This document shows, piece by piece, positions 24,610 through 31,661 of a stretch of 64,000 nt of DNA. Positions within the stretch are counted from its first letter, which is position 1; each line of letters opens with the position of its first letter. Source of the stretch: Phenylobacterium sp. (GTDB taxonomy: Bacteria; Pseudomonadota; Alphaproteobacteria; Caulobacterales; Caulobacteraceae); contig NZ_JAHBYD010000025.1 in the NCBI RefSeq assembly GCF_019636135.1, forward strand, positions 1 to 64,000, in the 5' to 3' direction. Both the position numbers and the translations under genes were made by a program. The notes beneath the pieces are model-generated. The model was not told the origin of the DNA, did not search any database, and saw nothing but the letters and a program-made list of their open reading frames with translations.

Positions 24610-25578
24610 TCAGGAGGGGCGGGGCGGCAAGCGGCGGTTGGCCGCGGCGTCGAGGTGGGCCGGATCGAAGAGCGAGCGCGCCCGCGTGGCGCGCAGGCGG
24701 GCTTCCAGCGGATGGGAGGCGGCGACCCAGCGGTCGAGGGCCGTTGCGGTGTCGGTCCGGCCCGCGCGGATGGCGGCCTGCAGGTCGGCGAGGGCCGCGT
24801 CGGCGCCGCGCAGGCGGGCGCGTTCGGCGGGCAGGTCGGCGTAGCGTTCGTCGATGAGGCCGAGGCGGGCGCGGGCGGCGGCGACCATCAGCACGGCGGT
24901 GGGCCGGTCGCCCGTCGCCAGCATCGCCCGGCCCGCGGCGAGCGCGCGCCGCGCATCGGCCATCAGGTCCTCGGGGCCGATCGGCGTCAGGGTGGCGCCG
25001 GCGGGGCAGGCGGCGGGGTCCAGCGCGCGGACGTAGGCGACGAGGCCGGCCAGCGCGGCGGCCGACGGCTCGGGGCCGTCGAACTCCTCGACGACCAGGC
25101 CGCGGATGAAGGCGGGCAGGTCGGCGCCGGCCACCTTCAGCCGGCCGCGCGGCGCGGTGAGGTCGGGGATCGGCCTGGGGTCGTGGACGCCGTTGCCGCG
25201 CCGGCTGGAGAACAGCGAGAGCGTCACGTCGGCCGTGCCCGGCTCGCCAGAGGCGCCGGGGAACCGGAAGTCGGGGTTGCCCTGGCCCTGGCGGTGGCAG
25301 GCCTCGCAGGAGAGCCCGGCCCGCGCCGCCTGGCCGCCCAGCAGCACCGGCGTGCGGAACGCGGCGCGCCCCACCTCGACGCCGAGCCGCGCCTGCGGGT
25401 CGGCGGGCAGGCGCAGGCACTCGGCCGGCTGACGGGTGAAGACCCGGACCGCGTCGGCGTCATGCGGAATCCAGCGCATCGCCCGCAGGGGCGGCGTGGC
25501 GTCGGCGGCGAGGGCCGCGCCCGCCGCCAGGGCGAGCGCGGACCCTAGCGCCCGGGCTGGCCGCCGGCGTCGATCCAA
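24610..25578 (-). CDS. Exported single-haem c-type cytochrome
   Basis: About 322 residues from a TTG at 25578 that starts inside the 3' end of the TPR gene (34-bp overlap). LDRRRRPARALGSALALAAGAALAA is a good signal peptide and no ATG or GTG fits it. One CxxCH haem site, LSCEACHRQGQG, lies near residue 91. Downstream are cytochrome-c-like features (FRFPGASGEPGTADVTLSLFSSRRGNG, LAGLVAYVRALDP), then a helical, arginine-rich C-terminal third. It probably acts as a periplasmic electron carrier or a redox subunit; the partner is unknown. Coupled to the TPR protein gene upstream. Confidence 0.75.
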   Translation of the reverse strand: MDRRRRPARALGSALALAAGAALAADATPPLRAMRWIPHDADAVRVFTRQPAECLRLPADPQARLGVEVGRAAFRTPVLLGGQAARAGLSCEACHRQGQGNPDFRFPGASGEPGTADVTLSLFSSRRGNGVHDPRPIPDLTAPRGRLKVAGADLPAFIRGLVVEEFDGPEPSAAALAGLVAYVRALDPAACPAGATLTPIGPEDLMADARRALAAGRAMLATGDRPTAVLMVAAARARLGLIDERYADLPAERARLRGADAALADLQAAIRAGRTDTATALDRWVAASHPLEARLRATRARSLFDPAHLDAAANRRLPPRPS

Positions 25579-26486
25579 CGGCGCAGCTCCTCGGCCTCGG
25601 CGCAGCCGTAGGCGCAGATGCGGTCGAGCCGGGCCAGCATCGCCTGCGCGCCGGCGAGGTCGCCGCGTTCCACCTTCAGCTCGCCGTAGTACTCGGTCGC
25701 CCCGCGATGGTCCGGCGCGATGGCCAGCGCCTGCCGGTAGTAGCTCTCGGCCTTGTCGAACGCGCCCTTCCTGCGCCAGGCGTAGCCCTGGTAGGTCAGC
25801 ACGTCCGGGTGCGGGCCGAAGGCCATGCGGGCGCGGTCCAGCGAGGCCAGCGCGTCGTCGTAGCGCGTCTCGTTGATCAGGCCGACCGCCTCGACATAGG
25901 CGTGGTCGCCGGCGTCGGCGAAGATCAGCGAGCCGGCCTCGAGCGCCGCGCTCGCCGCGGGCGAGGCGCCGCCGCCGGCGATCGACGCCTCGACCTCGGC
26001 GGTCAGCGACTTCACCGTGGCGCAGTCGGTGGAGCAACTGGCCGCCTTGGCCTTCAGCCAGTCGAGCTGCTCCCGCGCCTTCGGGTCCTTGAGCCTGGCC
26101 AGCGCCACGCCGAGGCCGGCGCGGCCGGCCAGGTCGTCGGGGTCGAGCTTGACGACGCGCTCGTAGGCCCGCCTGGCGCCCTTCCAGTTCTCCGCGCCCG
26201 CCTGAGCGACGCCCAGCAGCCGCCAGGCGTCGACGCTCCTGGGCGCCAACTCGGTGACGCGCCCGGCGGCCAGCGCGGCCGTCCTGTACTCCCTGGCCTG
26301 GATCGCCTTGACAGCCTTGGCGTATTCCTCGGCCGGGTCGTAGCTGGGGCGGCTGGCCGAGGGCATGGCGCCGCCGCCACCGCCGCCGCCGCCGCCCCCC
26401 GCGGCGGCCGCGCCGCCCACCCCCATCGAGGCCGTCGCGATCGCGGCGAGCGCGCCCGTGAGCCAGAAGGTCCTGAAGAGCCGCAT
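25545..26486 (-). CDS. Exported TPR-repeat protein
   Basis: About 313 residues from the ATG at 26486, chosen because AAGGAGG sits 6 bp upstream and MRLFRTFWLTGALAAIATASMGVGGAAAA makes a signal peptide. A polyglycine run follows, then tetratricopeptide-like repeats (YAKAVKAIQAREYRTAALAAGRVTELAPRSVDAWRLLGVAQ; DKAESYYRQALAIAPDHRGATEYYGELKVERGD). Two cysteine pairs (CSTDC, CAYGC) may form disulfides. It probably works with the overlapping cytochrome gene in the periplasm; the exact role is unknown. Confidence 0.82.
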   Translation of the reverse strand: MRLFRTFWLTGALAAIATASMGVGGAAAAGGGGGGGGGGAMPSASRPSYDPAEEYAKAVKAIQAREYRTAALAAGRVTELAPRSVDAWRLLGVAQAGAENWKGARRAYERVVKLDPDDLAGRAGLGVALARLKDPKAREQLDWLKAKAASCSTDCATVKSLTAEVEASIAGGGASPAASAALEAGSLIFADAGDHAYVEAVGLINETRYDDALASLDRARMAFGPHPDVLTYQGYAWRRKGAFDKAESYYRQALAIAPDHRGATEYYGELKVERGDLAGAQAMLARLDRICAYGCAEAEELRRWIDAGGQPGR

Positions 26487-26633
26487 CCCGCATCCTCCTT
26501 GCGAGTTGTCGTTGCGCATTCCCGGGCGCCATTCTAACGCCATTGTCGCGCCCGATCAGCCGGGCTTGGCAAGCGCCCATAACGCCGTTCGCGCCCGAAC
26601 CCGCCCGCGACCCCTCTTTTCGGAGGCGACCCG

Positions 26634-27287
26634 ATGCTTCTCCCCAGGAAATCCCTGGTCCTGCCCACCGCCGAGACCGCGCTCCCGGGCCGCCCGCACG
26701 CGATCCCTACGGCCGGGACCCACTTCGTCAACGGCCGGCCGCTCAAGGGGCCGTACCCCGACGGGCTGGAGAGCGCCTATTTCGCCATGGGCTGCTTCTG
26801 GGGCGTGGAGCGGCTGTTCTGGCAGCTCCCGGGCGTCTGGGTCACCGCGGTGGGCTACCAGCAGGGGATCACGCCGAACGCCACCTACGAGGAGGTCTGC
26901 TCGGGCGGCACGGGCCACGCCGAGTCGGTGCTGGTGGTCTTCGACCCGCGGGCGGTCACCTTCGCCGGGCTGCTGAAGGTGTTCTGGGAGAACCACGACC
27001 CGACCCAGGGGATGCGCCAGGGCAACGACATCGGCACGCAGTACCGCTCGGGGATCTTCGTCGCCAACGACGCCCAGGCCGCCGAGGCCGAGGCCTCGCG
27101 CGAGGCCTACCAGGCCGCGCTGGCCCGGCAGGGCTTCGACCGCATCACCACCGCGATCGCCCCGGCCGCGCCGTTCTATTTCGCCGAGGACTACCACCAG
27201 CAGTACCTGGCCAAGAACCCGCACGGCTACTGCGGCATCGGCGGCACGGGCGTCGCCTGCCCGGCCGGCGTCGGCGTCTCGGCCTAG
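26634..27287 (+). CDS. msrA: Peptide-methionine (S)-S-oxide reductase MsrA
   Basis: 217 residues. The catalytic motif MGCFWGVERLFW has the active cysteine at about residue 54. Family blocks follow: VWVTAVGYQQG, CSGGTGHAESVLVVFDP, FWENHDPTQGMRQGNDIGTQYRS and EDYHQQYLAKNPHGYCGIGGTG, with C-terminal cysteines for recycling. MsrA reduces methionine-S-sulfoxide in proteins and free methionine using thioredoxin. It has an N-terminal extension of about 45 residues compared with short bacterial forms, similar to longer E. coli-type MsrA. GGAGG precedes the ATG. No signal peptide, so cytosolic. Confidence 0.97.
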   Translation: MLLPRKSLVLPTAETALPGRPHAIPTAGTHFVNGRPLKGPYPDGLESAYFAMGCFWGVERLFWQLPGVWVTAVGYQQGITPNATYEEVCSGGTGHAESVLVVFDPRAVTFAGLLKVFWENHDPTQGMRQGNDIGTQYRSGIFVANDAQAAEAEASREAYQAALARQGFDRITTAIAPAAPFYFAEDYHQQYLAKNPHGYCGIGGTGVACPAGVGVSA

Positions 27288-27311
27288 CGGCCCGGGCACG
27301 GGGATCGCGGC

Positions 27312-27641
27312 ATGACGCGCGAACAGATCGAGGCGCTGGCGCTGGCGCTGCCGGCGACCACCAAGGTGATCCAGTGGGGCGCGTCCGACGTCTACAAGGT
27401 GGGCGGCAAGGTGTTCGCCATCTGCGGCGACGGGCTCTCGTTCAAGGTCACCGAGATCGGCTTCGAGGTGCTGACCCACGACGGCCTCGGCCGCCAGGCC
27501 CCGTATTGCGCCAAGGGCCAGTGGGTGAACATCGCCCTGGAGCGCATGGACGCCGAGGACGCCCGGGGCTGGCTCGCCACCGCCCACAGCCTCATCGCCG
27601 CCAAGCTGACGAAGAAGCTGCGGGCAGAGCTGGGGCTCTGA
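27312..27641 (+). CDS. MmcQ/YjbR family protein
   Basis: 109 residues, the full family length. It starts MTREQIEALALALPATTKVIQWGASDVYKVGGKVFAICG and carries the family blocks FKVTEIGFEVLTHDG and GQWVNIALERMDAEDARGWLATAHSLIAAKLTKK. MmcQ/YjbR proteins have a CyaY-like fold and are often annotated as DNA-binding, though a clear function is lacking. It follows msrA by 25 bp on the same strand, so the two are probably cotranscribed. Confidence 0.9.
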   Translation: MTREQIEALALALPATTKVIQWGASDVYKVGGKVFAICGDGLSFKVTEIGFEVLTHDGLGRQAPYCAKGQWVNIALERMDAEDARGWLATAHSLIAAKLTKKLRAELGL

Positions 27642-27681
27642 CGGGCAGAGCCCTGCGCGCCGCAGGCGTCGTCATTCTTGT

Positions 27682-27749
27682 CCACGGATTACACGGATGA
27701 GCACGGATTAGCGCCGCCGCCTATCCGTGTTCATCCGTGTAATCCGTGG
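27682..27749. repeat. Inverted repeat (CCACGGATTACACGGATGA family), likely bidirectional terminator
   Basis: CCACGGATTACACGGATGA at the left is matched by TCATCCGTGTAATCCGTGG at the right, with further internal ATCCGTG repeats, giving a long hairpin. It lies between two convergent genes, so it may end both transcripts. A similarly built hairpin of related sequence lies at 30186-30260. Confidence 0.75.
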
Positions 27750-27786
27750 TTCGATCAAAAGCGGCGCTGACGCGCATGTCCCGCGT

Positions 27787-28476
27787 CTAGCGCTGGATCA
27801 GCTTCCTGAAGTCCTGGATGGCGAGGGCGGCGGTCGACCAGCGCTGGCGCCAGAGGAGCAGGCCCACGGCGCCTACGGTGGCGGCCATGAAGGTCCAGGG
27901 CCCGAACAGCCAGGCCGCCGCCGCCAGGGCGAAGTAGTAGCCGCGCACCCCCGCGCTGAACGATCCCAGCGCCGGGTTGAGCAGCCGCGCCAGCACCGCG
28001 CCGTAGCTCGCCCGCTGGTCCTCGGCGAGCGGATCGGGCGTCGCGCCGACGGCGGCCAGGCAGTAGTTGATCTGGCGGATGGCCCAGATGAAGTCGAGCA
28101 GGCCGCGGGCCAGGCACGCCACCACCAGCGCCAGTTGCAGCTCGAACAGCAGCCGCGTGGACGTATGCACCACCTCCAGCGCCGAGAGCGACGCGAAGGT
28201 CTGCTGCCCGCCGAACAGCGCGCCCGCCGCCGCCGCGATCAGGATCAGGTTGGACGAGGCGAAGAACGAGCACGAGTTCAGCGTCTGGCCCAGCAACTGG
28301 CCGTCCATCAGCCGGGCCTCGCGGCTGGTCATGTTCTCCATCCAGGCGATGCGGATGACGGCGAGGTCGGTGTTCAGCACCCCGCCGCGCCGCTTGCCGA
28401 AGGCGGTGAGCAGCGGCTCGTAGAGCACCCACGCGAAGGCGAAGAGCGACAGCGCGACGATGTTGAGCGTCGACAC
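27787..28476 (-). CDS. DUF599 family membrane protein
   Basis: 229 residues with four to five hydrophobic segments: MSTLNIVALSLFAFAWVLYEPLL, SNLILIAAAAGALFGG, LQLALVVACLARGLLDFIWAIRQINYCL and AAAAWLFGPWTFMAATVGAVGLLLW. The blocks IAWMENMTSREARLMDGQLLGQTLNSCSFFASSNLI and FSAGVRGYYFALAA are those of DUF599. Function unknown; inner membrane. It is separated from the MHS-type transporter gene upstream by only 4 bp, so the two are cotranscribed. Confidence 0.9.
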   Translation of the reverse strand: MSTLNIVALSLFAFAWVLYEPLLTAFGKRRGGVLNTDLAVIRIAWMENMTSREARLMDGQLLGQTLNSCSFFASSNLILIAAAAGALFGGQQTFASLSALEVVHTSTRLLFELQLALVVACLARGLLDFIWAIRQINYCLAAVGATPDPLAEDQRASYGAVLARLLNPALGSFSAGVRGYYFALAAAAWLFGPWTFMAATVGAVGLLLWRQRWSTAALAIQDFRKLIQR

Positions 28477-28480
28477 GGCC

Positions 28481-29824
28481 CTAATCTTCCAGGATCAGGC
28501 TGTGCCGGCGGTTGTCGGGCAGCAGGAAGATGGTCAGGAACGCCAGCCCCATCATGCCCGCCACGTAGAGGTAGAACCGCTCCTCGTGGCCCGCCCGCTG
28601 GAAGGCGATGGCGATGCTCTCGGCGGTGCCGCCGAAGATCGCCGTGCCGATGCCGTAGGGGAGCGCGACGCCCAGCGCGCGCACGTTGGCGGGGAAGAGC
28701 TCGGCCTTCACCACGGCGCTCACCGAATTGTAGCCGGAGAGCAGCACCACCAGAAGCGACACGAGCCCGAACGCCAGCCACGGGTTCGTCGTGGCCGCCA
28801 GCGTCTGCAGCGCCGGATAGGCCACGAGGCCGCCGCCGCCGAACGCCAGCCACAGGGTGGCGCGCCGCGAAAAGTGGTCGCTGATCCAGCCGAAGACGGG
28901 GAGCGCGAAGAGGTAGACCACCAGGGCGCCGGCGGTAATCGCGGTGGCCGTATGCTCGGCGAACGGCTGGGCGTGGGCCTTGGCGGTCAGGAACTTCGGC
29001 ATGTAGGTGGTGAAGGCGTAGAAGGCGAGCGAGCCGCCGGCGGTGAAGCCGAGGATGGTGATCGTCTCCTTCGGATAGCGCGCGAACAGCATCATGGTGC
29101 GCGCGCGCTCGGCGCCCGAGGCCCTGGCGTTCTCGTAGGACTGGCTCTCGTCCATCCGCGCGCGGATCCAGAACACCACGACGGCCAGCAGCGCCCCGAT
29201 GACGAACGGGATGCGCCAGCCCCAGGCCTCGAGTTCGGGCTTCCCGAGGCTGTTCTGCAGCAGGCTGAGGATGCCGAGCGCGATCAACTGGCCCATGACC
29301 ATGGTCACGAACTGGAAGCTGGACCAGAAGCCGCGCCGCCGCTTGCCGGCCATCTCGGCCAGGTAGGTGGCGCTGGCGCCGTACTCGCCGCCCACCGACA
29401 GGCCCTGGAGGATGCGCGCGGTCACCAGCAGGATCGGGGCGGCGACCCCGATGGTCTCGTGGCTGGGCAGGACCGCGATGATCAGCGAGCCGGCGCACAT
29501 CATGGCCACCGCCGCCGTCAACGCCGTGCGCCGGCCGGCATGATCGGCGTAGAGGCCCATGAGCCAGGCGCCCAGCGGGCGGGCGAAGAAGCCCACCGCG
29601 AAGACGGCCATGGTCTTGAGCAGGCCCGCGAGCTCGTCGCCGCCGGGGAAGAAGTGGGCCGAGAAATAGACCGCGAAGAACGAGTAGACGAACCAGTCGT
29701 ACCACTCGACCAGATTGCCGGCCGAACCGCCCAGGATCGCCTTCAGCCGCTGGCCCGCGGTGAGGCCCGTCGCGACCGCGCCCGGCGGAACCTGCGCCTC
29801 GACCCCCGTTTCCGTCGCCGTCAT
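28481..29824 (-). CDS. MHS-family MFS transporter (KgtP-like)
   Basis: 447 residues with 12 predicted membrane segments. Metabolite:H+ symporter signatures include GSAGNLVEWYDWFVYSFFAVYFSAHFFP at the first helix, GLYADHAGRRTALT in the 2-3 loop and RILQGLSVGGEYGASATYLAE in helix 5. Relatives carry dicarboxylates such as alpha-ketoglutarate, or proline/betaine-type solutes; the substrate here is unknown. Forms a two-gene unit with the DUF599 gene. Confidence 0.93.
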   Translation of the reverse strand: MTATETGVEAQVPPGAVATGLTAGQRLKAILGGSAGNLVEWYDWFVYSFFAVYFSAHFFPGGDELAGLLKTMAVFAVGFFARPLGAWLMGLYADHAGRRTALTAAVAMMCAGSLIIAVLPSHETIGVAAPILLVTARILQGLSVGGEYGASATYLAEMAGKRRRGFWSSFQFVTMVMGQLIALGILSLLQNSLGKPELEAWGWRIPFVIGALLAVVVFWIRARMDESQSYENARASGAERARTMMLFARYPKETITILGFTAGGSLAFYAFTTYMPKFLTAKAHAQPFAEHTATAITAGALVVYLFALPVFGWISDHFSRRATLWLAFGGGGLVAYPALQTLAATTNPWLAFGLVSLLVVLLSGYNSVSAVVKAELFPANVRALGVALPYGIGTAIFGGTAESIAIAFQRAGHEERFYLYVAGMMGLAFLTIFLLPDNRRHSLILED

Positions 29825-29901
29825 GCATCCTCCCGCGGGACCCCGGAGGGGTTCTGGCGCGGGAGGATGCTAGGGGCAAACCTCGCGGCGGGCGAGGGGC
29901 G

Positions 29902-30057
29902 TCAGATCCGGCCCATCAGCACCAGGATGATCACGATGACCAGCACCAGGCCCAGGCCGCCGCTCGGGAAGTAGCCCCAGCTCCGCGAGTGGCCCCACGT
30001 GGGCAGCGCGCCCAGCAGCGCCAGGATCAGGATGATGATGAGAATGGTCCCCAGCAT
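29902..30057 (-). CDS. DUF3309 small membrane protein
   Basis: 51 residues: MLGTILIIILILALLGALP, a short turn with the family motif TWGHSRSWGYFPSGG, then LGLVLVIVIILVLMGRI. Two helices in the inner membrane. GAGGAGAGAG lies ahead of the ATG. DUF3309 proteins are widespread in alpha- and betaproteobacteria and lack a known function. Confidence 0.93.
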   Translation of the reverse strand: MLGTILIIILILALLGALPTWGHSRSWGYFPSGGLGLVLVIVIILVLMGRI

Positions 30058-30185
30058 GTCGGCGTCTCTCTCCTCGTGTTCCCCGACCTCGACCGCACCG
30101 AACGTGTACGGCCAAGCCGGGGTTCCGGCGGAGATGGCGCGGGACCTGTCGACGTCGAGGGCGCGTCGGCGCCGTTTCGATTCAA

Positions 30186-30260
30186 CCACGGAAAACACAG
30201 AAAACACGGAAGGCGGCGGACACGCAGGGCCCCTTCCGTGTCCTTCCGTGTTTTCTGTGG
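30186..30260. repeat. Inverted repeat (CCACGGAAAACACAGAA family), likely terminator
   Basis: CCACGGAAAACACAGAAAAC at the left is mirrored by TTTTCTGTGG at the right around GGAAGG/CCTTCC arms, forming a hairpin of about 75 bp. It lies just downstream of the DUF983 gene. Its architecture and start CCACGGA resemble the repeat at 27682-27749. Confidence 0.7.
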
Positions 30261-30301
30261 TCCATCTCAGGGGCGCCTGCGGCGCGCAGGGCGTCGCCCG
30301 C

Positions 30302-30721
30302 TCAGTCCGCCGCGTCGGCGGTGTGGAGGTGCTGGTCGCGATCGGTGGACTGGAGCGCGTACATCAGGCCGACCCAGGCGCCCTTGATCCGCGGCAGGAC
30401 GGTGAGGGTGACGAGCGTCAGCCACCCCAGCACGATCGGCAGCACCACGAGCGGAGAGGCCTCCCAGACGACCGGGAACAACAGCAGCGGCCCCACCACG
30501 AGGTGGCCGACCAGCAGGATCGTCAGGTACGCCGGGCCGTCGTCGGCGCGGTAGACCGTCAGGTCGTGGGCACAGCGGCCGCAGTTCGGCTCGACCTTGA
30601 GGTAGCGGCGATAGAGCCGCCCCTCGCCGCACGCCGGGCAGCGGTGCGCGAGGCCCCGGCCGATGGAGCGGAACAGCGGATATGCGAACTCGGTGGCCAT
30701 CGCCGGCATATGCGCCTCCAC
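30302..30721 (-). CDS. DUF983 domain protein
   Basis: Up to 139 residues (ATGs at residues 5 and 8 are alternatives). It carries the DUF983 zinc-ribbon-like start GLAHRCPACGEGRLYRRYLKVEPNCGRCAHDL followed by two hydrophobic helices, YLTILLVGHLVVGPLLLFPVVW and LVVLPIVLGWLTLVTLTVLPRIKG. Inner-membrane protein; related proteins are found near cytochrome oxidase genes elsewhere, but no such genes are present here. Confidence 0.92.
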   Translation of the reverse strand: MEAHMPAMATEFAYPLFRSIGRGLAHRCPACGEGRLYRRYLKVEPNCGRCAHDLTVYRADDGPAYLTILLVGHLVVGPLLLFPVVWEASPLVVLPIVLGWLTLVTLTVLPRIKGAWVGLMYALQSTDRDQHLHTADAAD

Positions 30722-30872
30722 GCGCCGGCGTGGAAGCCCTCGCGGTCGATTCGCCGCGGATGGCGGCCAGAGTAACCGGCGGTTCGCCTGAACCGTCGAT
30801 TGCTCAAGACCTTCGCTTCAAGAACAGACCATTCGGCTTCCCGACCTCGGACCCACCTGAGCGCCGAATGGT

Positions 30873-31025
30873 TTAGCGCTTGGCGTCCTCGGCGGCGCCG
30901 GTGACGGCGCGGCCCGCGGCCTGGGCGTCGCGCCCGATGCCCGAGACGGTATTGCAGGCCGAGACGACGAGCGCGGCGGCCGCCGCGGCCAGGACGATGA
31001 GCTTGCGGGTCGAAAGCTTGCGCAT
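30873..31025 (-). CDS. EcnA/B (entericidin) family small lipoprotein
   Basis: 50 residues: MRKLSTRKLIVLAAAAAALVVSAC, a lipobox signal with the acylated cysteine at 24, then NTVSGIGRDAQAAGRAVTGAAEDAKR, the entericidin pattern NT-GIG-D-A--G-A. GGAGG lies a few bases before the ATG. These short lipoproteins occur in nearly all Caulobacterales; the role in envelope stress or cell death is established only in enterobacteria. Confidence 0.92.
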   Translation of the reverse strand: MRKLSTRKLIVLAAAAAALVVSACNTVSGIGRDAQAAGRAVTGAAEDAKR

Positions 31026-31147
31026 GGGGGGAACCTCCTCCGAACGGTCTGAAGTCGCTTGGAGCGGAGCTTACAGTCAAGCCCGGGGCGGGATTGCGGC
31101 GTTCTGCGCCAGGTGGTGCAGCCGCGCCGCACCGATCCTCAGCGCGG

Positions 31148-31585
31148 TCAGGTCTTGGGCGCCCGCGCCGGCGCCGGCGTCGCGGCCTTCGCGATACTGG
31201 CCGCTTCCGCGGGGCTGATGAGACGCAGGATCTGGTTGAAGCTGGCGCCGCCGTTCTCCGGCAGGACGAAGACCTCGCCGGGCGGCAGGCTCGTGACGAC
31301 CTGCACGAGGTTCGCCGGCGCCCTCCGCGAGTCCATCATGCCGACGCCGCGCCGGTAGGCGACGCCGTTCGCCTTCAGCAGCGCTTCGATCTGCTCCAGC
31401 TTCTTCAACGGCTGGAGGGCCGGCATGAGCTTGCCCGGGACCGGGCCGCTGCGGATCTGGTCGAGGAGGAAGATCGGCCGCTCGGCGGTGGGCTTCGCCG
31501 CGCCGCCCGGCTGGGCCGTCGCCGCGACCGGGACCGCCAGGAGCGCCGCGATCGTCGCGGTCATGAGGCGTCGGGAAATCGTCAT
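31148..31585 (-). CDS. Hypothetical secreted protein
   Basis: 145 residues. MTISRRLMTATIAALLAVPVAATAQ is a Sec signal peptide. The mature part has no motif that I recognise (KKLEQIEALLKANGVAYRRGVGMMDSRR and VQVVTSLPPGEVFVLPENGGASFNQILRLI) and ends in an Ala/Pro tail. Located between the entericidin gene and lepA on the same strand. Confidence 0.75.
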   Translation of the reverse strand: MTISRRLMTATIAALLAVPVAATAQPGGAAKPTAERPIFLLDQIRSGPVPGKLMPALQPLKKLEQIEALLKANGVAYRRGVGMMDSRRAPANLVQVVTSLPPGEVFVLPENGGASFNQILRLISPAEAASIAKAATPAPARAPKT

Positions 31586-31661
31586 GTCTGGTCCTCGCTG
31601 GCTCGGGCCTGGCGCATCGGCCGCGATACTAGCCTATCGGCGAGCGCTTCGTCGCGACCGC

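Noticed and set aside
24532..25548. Plus-strand open frame opposite the cytochrome
   Set aside because: No signal, domains or ribosome site; the minus strand shows signal peptide and CxxCH.
26365..26410. Run of GCCGCC/CCG triplets as a simple-sequence regulatory repeat
   Set aside because: It encodes the polyglycine linker after the signal peptide of the TPR protein, on the minus strand.
27682..27749. CRISPR-like repeats of ATCCGTG
   Set aside because: Units are inverted arms of one hairpin, not regularly spaced direct repeats with unique spacers; no cas gene nearby.
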